The notes below the pieces were generated by a model. That model saw nothing but the letters and a program-made list of their open reading frames with translations. It was not told the origin of the DNA and made no database searches. Below, in pieces: positions 23,697 through 28,673 of a DNA stretch of 28,673 bases. The stretch spans positions 1-28,673 of the forward strand of contig CAMWQS010000004.1 of assembly GCA_947176485.1 (NCBI GenBank), written 5' to 3'. Origin of the DNA: an uncultured Clostridia bacterium. Its GTDB lineage: Bacteria > Bacillota > Clostridia > Christensenellales > Borkfalkiaceae. Every line of letters begins with the position of its first letter. The stretch's first letter is position 1. The translations under genes and the position numbers were made by a program.

Positions 23697-23781
23697 GCGT
23701 TTTTGGGACAGAATTTAAAAGTTTATTATTTATACAAAAAGTGCCTCTTTGCATATTATGTTTATTGCAAAGGGGTGTTTT

Positions 23782-24843
23782 ATGTCGCTTAGTGTATGTC
23801 TCATAGTCAAGGACGAGGAGGAGGTCATTTCCCGCTGTCTTGCTTGCGTAAAAAAGTTTGCCGATGAAATCGTTGTCGTTGATACGGGTTCCATCGACGG
23901 AACGGTGGAAGAAGTCAAAAAGTTTACCGATAAAATTTACTTTTTTAAATGGGTAGACGATTTTTCTGCCGCCCGCAATTTCGGTATCGAAAAGGCGACT
24001 TGCGACTACGTAATGTGGCTTGACGCCGACGACGTTATTACCGACGAAAATTGTCTTAAAATAAAAAGCCTTGTTGACGGCGCCGATTTCGATATGGCGT
24101 TTTTACCGTACGCGGCCGCCGCCCATGACGGTGCGCCAACTTTCGTTTATTACAGAGAAAGAATTTTTAAGCGCAGTAAAAATTATCGGTTCGGCGGCGC
24201 CGTACACGAGGCGGTAACCCCGCAAGGAAAGATAATTTACAGTGATGCAACCGTGCTGCACGACAAGGTAAAACAGGGCGAGCCTTTGCGCAACTTACGG
24301 ATACTCCAAAAACAGATTGCCCGCGGGATATGCCTCAACGAACGCGAAAAATTCTATTACGGGCGTGAGCTTTTTTATAACGGAATGTACCGTGAAAGTA
24401 TAGCCGTTTTGGAAGATTTTTTAGGCGGTAACGGCTGGGTTGAAAATAAAATCGAAGCTTGCCTTAATCTGTACCGAGCGTATCGCGCTATCGGAGAAGA
24501 AAAGCAAGCTTTAAACAGTGTTTTACGCTCGTTTTTATACGCGTCGCCAAGGAGTGAAGCGTGCTGCGTTTTGGGTGACTATTTCTTTGAGCAAAACAGC
24601 GTTAGTTGCGCCATATATTGGTACCAATCGGCTTTAAAGTGCAATAACAACGCCAAAGAAGGCGGCTTTGTAAACCTTGATTTCAGCGGCTTTATTCCTT
24701 GTTTGCAGCTCTGCGTTCTGTACGACAGATTAGGCGAAACCGAGAAAGCAAATTCCTTTAACGAGATGGCGGGTTCTTTTAAACCCAACGACGAAAGGTA
24801 CCTATATAACAAAAAATATTTTGAGTCAAAACTTAACGAATAA
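23782..24843 (+). CDS. Family 2 glycosyltransferase with helical/TPR-like C-terminus
   Basis: 353 aa. The start is ATG 23782, preceded by AAGGGG; an ATG 33 nt upstream lacks a ribosome site. The GT-A core begins MSLSVCLIVKDEEE, with VVVDTGSIDGT (31-41) for nucleotide-sugar binding and the metal-binding DxD as LDADD (D81, D83). RFGGAVHEAV is a typical acceptor-loop motif of this subgroup. Residues about 185-340 are helical and repeat-like (KFYYGRELFYNGMYRESIAVLEDFL, ACLNLYRAYRAIGEEKQAL), as in SunS-type and spore-glycan GT2 enzymes that modify proteins. The next gene encodes a Thr-rich collagen-like protein, so O-glycosylation of that protein is the likely job; this is inference from context. 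Confidence 0.9.
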   Translation: MSLSVCLIVKDEEEVISRCLACVKKFADEIVVVDTGSIDGTVEEVKKFTDKIYFFKWVDDFSAARNFGIEKATCDYVMWLDADDVITDENCLKIKSLVDGADFDMAFLPYAAAAHDGAPTFVYYRERIFKRSKNYRFGGAVHEAVTPQGKIIYSDATVLHDKVKQGEPLRNLRILQKQIARGICLNEREKFYYGRELFYNGMYRESIAVLEDFLGGNGWVENKIEACLNLYRAYRAIGEEKQALNSVLRSFLYASPRSEACCVLGDYFFEQNSVSCAIYWYQSALKCNNNAKEGGFVNLDFSGFIPCLQLCVLYDRLGETEKANSFNEMAGSFKPNDERYLYNKKYFESKLNE

Positions 24844-24851
24844 ACGTATGG

Positions 24852-24937
24852 CGCCCGTCTATTCACAGTAATCGGGCGGTAATCATAAAATGAATAGAAG
24901 CGGTTTAATGAATTAAAGGTCTATAAAACCTAACCGC
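24852..24937 (+). other. Structured spacer with potential pseudoknot before the collagen gene
   Basis: CGCCCG (24852-24857) pairs with CGGGCG (24873-24878). Its loop holds TCTATTCA (24858-24865), which can pair with TGAATAGA (24891-24898), giving an H-type pseudoknot. A second fold follows: GCGGTT (24900-24905) with AACCGC (24932-24937), nesting AGGT/ACCT, and then CAACTTTTTC. It could be a terminator/attenuator or a leader RNA element. Confidence 0.5.
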
Positions 24938-24977
24938 AACTTTTTCAATTAAAACTTAATAAAGAGGTATAAAATAA

Positions 24978-25811
24978 ATGATAAATTTAAGTATTTTCTT
25001 TGCGTGCAACGATAATTGCGGGTGCAATAGCGGCTGCAATTCGGGCTGCAACGTAAAAAGAATTTACGTCAACACTTTAACGGGTATCACGGGTCCCACC
25101 GGTGCGACGGGTGCAACAGGTCCCGCCGGCCCCGCGGGCACGGGCGCAACCGGTGCAACCGGACCCATCGGTGCAACCGGCGCAACCGGTCCTATCGGAC
25201 CGACCGGTGCCACAGGCGCAACCGGACCCAGCATCACCGGAGTAACTGGCCCTACGGGTCCGACTGGAATTGCAGGTCCCACCGGCGCAACAGGTCCTAC
25301 CGGCATTGCGGGTCCTACTGGTCCCACGGGTGCAACGGGCGTAACAGGTGTTACAGGACCTACCGGACCTACAGGTGTTACTGGTCCGACCGGCGTAACA
25401 GGTCCTACGGGTATTGCAGGACCCACCGGTCCCACCGGACCCGACGGTGAATCTGCTTCGGTCGTCGTCGGAACTACCGACACGGGCGAGCCCGGTACTG
25501 CCGCAATCGTTACGAACAGTGGCACCGATACGAACGTCGTTCTCGATTTCGTTATTCCTCGCGGCGCGACGGGCGCAACCGGTCCCACAGGTGCTACTGG
25601 CATTGCGGGTGCTACTGGTGTAACGGGACCCACGGGTGCTACCGGAGCGACTGGTGCCACAGGCGCAACAGGCGCAACAGGACCCGAGGCAACGATAACT
25701 CCCGCGGCGGCGGTTGCCGACGTTGAAAGCACGCCCACCCCCGAAGAAGTAGGCACTACTTTAAACGAACTGCTTGCTTCCCTTCGTGCGGCAGGTTTCT
25801 TAGCAACTTAA
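24978..25811 (+). CDS. Collagen-like Gly-X-Thr repeat surface/exosporium protein
   Basis: 277 aa. The N-terminus is Cys rich without a signal peptide (Cys 10, 14, 16, 20, 24). Residues about 36-155 are Gly-X-Y triplets, mostly G-A-T, G-P-T, G-V-T and G-I-A. About 156-193 is a non-collagen module (ESASVVVGTTDTGEPGTAAI, ending LDFVIPRG) of a kind often embedded in bacterial collagen-like proteins. A second collagen stretch runs to about 237, followed by a Thr/Pro/Glu tail ending TLNELLASLRAAGFLAT, the usual helical C-terminus that probably trimerises the fibre. BclA-type proteins form the hair of the exosporium and are O-glycosylated on Thr; the GT2 gene just upstream fits this. AAAGAGG precedes the ATG by about 10 nt. 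Confidence 0.92.
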   Translation: MINLSIFFACNDNCGCNSGCNSGCNVKRIYVNTLTGITGPTGATGATGPAGPAGTGATGATGPIGATGATGPIGPTGATGATGPSITGVTGPTGPTGIAGPTGATGPTGIAGPTGPTGATGVTGVTGPTGPTGVTGPTGVTGPTGIAGPTGPTGPDGESASVVVGTTDTGEPGTAAIVTNSGTDTNVVLDFVIPRGATGATGPTGATGIAGATGVTGPTGATGATGATGATGATGPEATITPAAAVADVESTPTPEEVGTTLNELLASLRAAGFLAT

Positions 25812-25824
25812 TACCTTAAAAACT

Positions 25825-25860
25825 GCCCGATTGTGCCTCAGCACAATCGGGCTATAATTT
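25825..25860 (+). terminator. Intrinsic terminator after the collagen-like gene
   Basis: A 12-bp perfect stem, GCCCGATTGTGC (25825-25836) and GCACAATCGGGC (25841-25852), has loop CTCA and is followed by TATAATTT, a weak T-tract. Confidence 0.8.
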
Positions 25861-25893
25861 GAACCGAATATTTTCAATTAAAGTAAAAATATG

Positions 25894-25922
25894 TTGACGG
25901 TTTAAAATTTTGAATATATAAT
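25894..25922 (+). promoter_or_regulatory. Promoter of tRNA-Pro
   Basis: TTGACG (25894-25899), 17 bp and TATAAT (25917-25922) predict a start at about 25929, 4 nt before the tRNA. Confidence 0.82.
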
Positions 25923-25932
25923 TATAACATAT

Positions 25933-26009
25933 TGAGGCGTAGCGCAGTTTGGTAGCGCGTTTGGTTCGGGACCAAAAGGTCGTGGGTTCGAATCCCGTCG
26001 CCTCAACCA
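25933..26009 (+). tRNA. tRNA-Pro (anticodon CGG)
   Basis: A 77-nt cloverleaf with encoded CCA. The acceptor arms are TGAGGCG and CGCCTCA with discriminator A. The anticodon stem TTTGG/CCAAA frames loop TTCGGGA with anticodon CGG, decoding CCG. The T loop is TTCGAAT. Confidence 0.96.
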
Positions 26010-26013
26010 TTTT

Positions 26014-26052
26014 AAGTCTAAATTGAAATTGTTTCAGTTTAGACTTTTTTAT
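26014..26052 (+). terminator. Terminator of tRNA-Pro
   Basis: A 15-bp stem with one mismatch, AAGTCTAAATTGAAA (26014-26028) and TTTCAGTTTAGACTT (26032-26046), is followed by TTTTATTT. Confidence 0.85.
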
Positions 26053-26079
26053 TTCGCGGTTTCAAATCCGACTAAGCGA

Positions 26080-26108
26080 TTGACTTGCCGCGCCTTTTAT
26101 AATATAAT
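26080..26108 (+). promoter_or_regulatory. Promoter of thyA operon
   Basis: TTGACT (26080-26085), 17 bp and TATAAT (26103-26108) predict a start at about 26115. The 20-nt leader holds ACGGAG about 8 nt before the ATG at 26135. Unlike several genes in this window, it has a normal leader. Confidence 0.85.
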
Positions 26109-26134
26109 AGTTAAAAAGTTCACGGAGATATAAA

Positions 26135-26965
26135 ATGAGCAAAGCCGACGAAATTTTTATTGCAAACATGAAAGATATTTTAACGAACGGAGTATGGGAC
26201 ACGGACTTGCAGGTTCGCCCTAAGTGGAGTGACGGCACGCCCGCGCACACCGTAAAGAAGTTCGGTATAGTAAACCGCTATAATCTACAAGAAGAATTCC
26301 CCATTTTAACCGTTCGCCGCACGGCTTTTAAATCTTGCGTGGACGAACTGTTATGGATTTGGCAAAAAAAGAGCAATAATATAAAAGACCTCAAATCGCA
26401 TATCTGGGACCAGTGGGCGGACGAAAACGGTTCTATCGGCAAAGCGTATGGCTATCAGCTCGGCGTAAAGCATAAGTATAAAGAAGGGGAGTTCGACCAA
26501 GTTGACAGGGTTCTTTACGATTTAGAGCACAATCCCGCCAGTCGTCGAATTATGACCAACATTTACACTTTTGCCGACCTTCACGAAATGAATTTGTATC
26601 CTTGCGCGTACTCGATGACGTTTAACGTTTCTGGCGATACGCTCAACGGCATATTAAACCAGCGTTCAAACGATATGCTTACGGCAAACAATTGGAACGT
26701 AGTGCAGTACGCAATTCTTCTTATTATGTTCGCGCAAGTTTCGGGTCTTAAAGCGGGGGAACTCGTTCACGTCATCGCTGACGCCCATATCTACGATAGG
26801 CACGTGCCCATGGTTAAAGAAATTATCGAAATGCCACGCCTTGCTGCGCCCCGCCTTGAAGTGGATAAATCAATAAAGAATTTCTACGATTTTACGGTAG
26901 ACAGCTTCCGCTTAGTCGACTATAAATTCAACGAAAAGAAGTACTCAATCCCCGTTGCCGAATAA
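26135..26965 (+). CDS. thyA: Thymidylate synthase (folate-dependent)
   Basis: 276 aa. It converts dUMP to dTMP using methylene-THF, producing dihydrofolate. The catalytic nucleophile is Cys157 in NLYPCAYSM. E. coli has Cys-His at this site, whereas here it is Cys-Ala, as I recall for Clostridia enzymes. NQRSNDM provides the phosphate-binding Arg and GELVHVIADAHIYDRHVP the dUMP/folate-site motif. The gene carries its own promoter and lies 71 nt upstream of folA, a functional pair because DHFR recycles the dihydrofolate made here. A small hairpin (ATGCCG/CGGCAT, about 26971-26990) lies between them without a T-tract, so read-through is expected. Confidence 0.96.
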   Translation: MSKADEIFIANMKDILTNGVWDTDLQVRPKWSDGTPAHTVKKFGIVNRYNLQEEFPILTVRRTAFKSCVDELLWIWQKKSNNIKDLKSHIWDQWADENGSIGKAYGYQLGVKHKYKEGEFDQVDRVLYDLEHNPASRRIMTNIYTFADLHEMNLYPCAYSMTFNVSGDTLNGILNQRSNDMLTANNWNVVQYAILLIMFAQVSGLKAGELVHVIADAHIYDRHVPMVKEIIEMPRLAAPRLEVDKSIKNFYDFTVDSFRLVDYKFNEKKYSIPVAE

Positions 26966-27036
26966 TCGTCAAGATGCCGTTATTTGCGGCATATATTGGG
27001 GGCAATTGAAAATTTACACCCGAAAAGAGGTAAAAA

Positions 27037-27537
27037 ATGAAGGCAATTCTTCACGCAGATAAAAACTGGGGCATAGGCAAGAATAACTCGCTTATGTTTA
27101 AAATACCAGCCGATATGAAATTTTTTAAGGAAACTACCACCGGCAACGTCGTTGTTATGGGTAGCAACACCTTAAAGTCTTTTCCGGGCGGTAACCCCCT
27201 CAAAGACAGAATTAATATCGTTCTTTACCCCGACGGCGAGGATAGGGACGACTGCAAAATTATCCGCTCCGTTGAGGAGCTTTTCAAAGAAATAAAAAAG
27301 TACCCGCCTGAAAAGGTTTACGTTATTGGCGGCCAAATGATGTATAAAACTCTGTTGCCTTATTGTGAAGAAGTTTTGGTTACAAAGGTAGACGCAGTGG
27401 GCAACGCGGACGCCTTCTTTGAAAATCTCGATAAAAACCCCGACTTCAAGCTTATTTACGAAAGCGAACCCGTTGAAACTAACGGCTATTTTGTCAAATT
27501 CACAACGTATAAAAATTTGAACTTAAAAGCGTACTGA
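27037..27537 (+). CDS. folA: Dihydrofolate reductase
   Basis: 166 aa. It reduces dihydrofolate to tetrahydrofolate with NADPH. W11GIG opens the Met20-type loop; NSLMFKIPADMKFF aligns with E. coli AMPWNLPADL, putting the catalytic acid at Asp26 and Phe21 in place of Trp22. The NADPH site reads MGSNTLKSFPGG (41-52), where most DHFRs have MGRxT, and VIGGQMMY (97-103) supplies the Gly pair. AGAGG lies about 7 nt before the ATG. Only 1 nt separates its stop from the next gene. The substitutions are ones seen in divergent Firmicutes DHFRs as I recall; the fold is not in doubt. Confidence 0.94.
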   Translation: MKAILHADKNWGIGKNNSLMFKIPADMKFFKETTTGNVVVMGSNTLKSFPGGNPLKDRINIVLYPDGEDRDDCKIIRSVEELFKEIKKYPPEKVYVIGGQMMYKTLLPYCEEVLVTKVDAVGNADAFFENLDKNPDFKLIYESEPVETNGYFVKFTTYKNLNLKAY

Positions 27538-27538
27538 A

Positions 27539-28558
27539 ATGAGCGTTAAAGGCAAAATTGCTATACTTATCGATAATATTCTCATATGCGTCGCCTTAGT
27601 TCTTCTCACTTATTTTTTTATGAGTAGCTGGGGCGTTTTTATAAGAGCGGCTTTTTACGCCATCGCGGGAATCGGTATTGCCGTAAGCCTTATAACCTTC
27701 TTTTGGAATAAACTTGCAATATTAAAAACGGCGTTCGTCCTTTTAATCGTTGCCGTTATCGTTCTTGCGGCTTTTATTATTATAAGCGAAGTCGGGCACC
27801 TCAACGATTATGAAAACGACGAGGACAAAATCAACGGCTTAGTAAAAATTATCAGCGATACCGGTGCGTGGGGGATGGTGGTGTACGTCCTCATTCAAGT
27901 ATTGCAAGTGGTGATTTTGCCGCTACCCGCGGTGGTCTGTTACGTCCCCGGCACGATTATCTGGGGTGCGCCGATAGCAACGCTGCTTGCTTCAATAGGC
28001 GTCATTATCGGTTCGGTAATCGCCTATTTTATCGGAAGAATGTGGGGCAAGAAGGCCGTAATATGGATAGCCGGCAAGGAAACGACGGAAAAATATTCGG
28101 CGTATTTCGGTAAGCGCGGCAAGGGAATATTCGTAATTATGCAAATTCTGCCGTTCTTCCCCGACGATATTCTATGTATGGTCGCGGGACTAACCAGTAT
28201 GAATTTTGCCTATTTCATGGTTGCAATGTGCACCGTTCGCCCCGCAATCATATCTATTTACTGCTTTTTAGGCAGTGGTGATATTATCCCTTTCAGCGGT
28301 TGGGGCATTTACGTTTGGGTCGCAATTTTCGTGGTCTGCATCGTTTTGGCAGTGCTGTCGTTCAAGTATCAAGATAAATTTGAATCGTGGCTCGTAAGTA
28401 AGTTTTTCCGCAAGAAAAAGGGTGAAATTTCTGCTCCCGCCGACCAGCAAAAAACCGAATTGCCCCCCGAATATGCCGCAAATAACGCGGTTTTAGAAGA
28501 AAAAGAGGAGGAAAACGAGGGAATTAATTCCCCGCCCGATTTAAACAAAAAAGAATAG
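27539..28558 (+). CDS. VTT-domain (TVP38/TMEM64, DedA-like) membrane protein
   Basis: 339 aa with three N-terminal helices (about residues 8-30, 34-60, 62-85), a short soluble segment (EVGHLNDYENDED), and then the VTT core. The core has LPLPAVVCYVPGTIIWGAPIA, the GxxxGxxxAYFIGRMWG motif and PFFPDDILCMVAGLTSMNF, the conserved re-entrant signatures of this family; family members scramble or flip phospholipids such as undecaprenyl phosphate. One or two further helices are followed by a cytoplasmic tail rich in Lys, then Pro/Glu. Three extra N-terminal helices make it longer than a minimal DedA protein. It starts 1 nt after folA, so translation is coupled, although no direct biochemical link to folate is obvious. 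Confidence 0.88.
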   Translation: MSVKGKIAILIDNILICVALVLLTYFFMSSWGVFIRAAFYAIAGIGIAVSLITFFWNKLAILKTAFVLLIVAVIVLAAFIIISEVGHLNDYENDEDKINGLVKIISDTGAWGMVVYVLIQVLQVVILPLPAVVCYVPGTIIWGAPIATLLASIGVIIGSVIAYFIGRMWGKKAVIWIAGKETTEKYSAYFGKRGKGIFVIMQILPFFPDDILCMVAGLTSMNFAYFMVAMCTVRPAIISIYCFLGSGDIIPFSGWGIYVWVAIFVVCIVLAVLSFKYQDKFESWLVSKFFRKKKGEISAPADQQKTELPPEYAANNAVLEEKEEENEGINSPPDLNKKE

Positions 28559-28590
28559 CTTTAATTTAATAATGCGTTAAACATTCGTCC

Positions 28591-28618
28591 GCCAAGGCGT
28601 GAAACCACACGCCTTGGC
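28591..28618 (+). terminator. Probable hairpin terminator of thyA operon
   Basis: An 11-bp perfect stem, GCCAAGGCGTG (28591-28601) and CACGCCTTGGC (28608-28618), has loop AAACCA. No clear T-run follows (CGGCATTATT), so termination strength is uncertain. Confidence 0.55.
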
Positions 28619-28654
28619 CGGCATTATTCATAAAATACAATAAATTATTTTTTT

Positions 28655-28673
28655 AAGGGAGAAATAAGTGTTT
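28655..28673 (+). CDS. Start of a further gene (3' partial at window end)
   Basis: AAGGGAG (28655-28661) lies 6 nt before a GTG (28668) at the window edge; only two codons are visible, so the product cannot be named. The ribosome site is the only support. Confidence 0.4.

Noticed and set aside
23488..23754. 88-codon minus ORF containing VAQLVEQLIRNQQVAGSSP
   Set aside because: This is the sense-strand counterpart of the same artefact; the residues are translated tRNA-Thr sequence.
25080..25690. Short direct DNA repeats resembling a CRISPR or satellite array
   Set aside because: They are in-frame collagen triplets with irregular unit spacing, no constant repeat and no cas genes.
25064..25756. 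230-codon minus-strand ORF of Val-Ala-Pro repeats
   Set aside because: It is the reverse complement of Gly-X-Thr collagen codons; repeat structure alone keeps the frame open.

Overview
The window is a chromosomal segment from a Firmicutes/Clostridia-type bacterium, probably an uncultured gut anaerobe. Support comes from the gyrB-gyrA pair, strong AGGAGG-type ribosome sites, consensus sigma-A promoters (TTGACT/TATAAT with 17 bp spacers), intrinsic terminators, Clostridia-style ThyA and DHFR, a SpoVB/MurJ-like flippase and an exosporium-style collagen-like protein. The finer placement (for example Christensenellales) is only a guess. No transposase, integrase, phage module or CRISPR array is visible.

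Layout. 1-4.3 kb: gyrB (5' truncated by the window) and gyrA, ending at a bidirectional terminator. 4.3-7.1 kb, minus: an Exp7/CtpE-like P-type ATPase with an unusual N-terminal extension and a PSGM ion-site motif. 7.1-7.4 kb: a 310-bp hairpin- and palindrome-rich spacer. 7.4-8.7 kb: serS, with a non-standard motif 3. 8.7-11.8 kb: a glycosyltransferase-like ORF diverging from a DEDDh exonuclease-BRCT fusion that overlaps an RsmF-type rRNA methyltransferase. 11.8-16.1 kb, minus: a 1420-residue surface protein with a signal peptide, CBM-like modules and a C-terminal membrane anchor. 16.2-17.0 kb: two half-length TauE/SafE permease genes. 17.0-18.6 kb, minus: a SpoVB/MurJ-type flippase. 18.6-21.1 kb: a LysM-like mini protein, a conserved Clostridia Cys-containing protein, a metallophosphoesterase and a two-TM protein. 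21.1-22.5 kb, minus: a polysaccharide deacetylase and a membrane-anchored SPOR-like protein. 22.6-23.3 kb, minus: two zinc-ribbon proteins that share a 15-bp leader element. 23.4-23.7 kb: a hairpin cluster and tRNA-Thr(CGT). 23.8-25.8 kb: a GT2 glycosyltransferase followed by a Gly-X-Thr collagen-like protein. 25.9 kb: tRNA-Pro(CGG). 26.1-28.6 kb: thyA, folA and a VTT-domain membrane protein. The last bases start another gene.

Themes. Housekeeping functions (gyrase, SerRS, rRNA methylation, thymidylate/folate) alternate with cell-envelope functions (flippase, deacetylase, LysM, SPOR-like, giant surface protein, glycosylated collagen fibre). The most consistent unusual signal is promoter geometry. 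In at least three genes (9473 minus, 9560 plus, 19787 plus) a near-consensus promoter places the transcription start 0-4 nt from the start codon, with no ribosome-binding site; two more (18561 minus, 18632 plus) look similar with weaker -35 boxes. This suggests habitual leaderless translation. I do not see a clearly new defence or mobile system. The best candidates for novelty are the leaderless genes, the structured spacer between the glycosyltransferase and collagen genes, the giant surface protein and the hairpin cluster beside tRNA-Thr.
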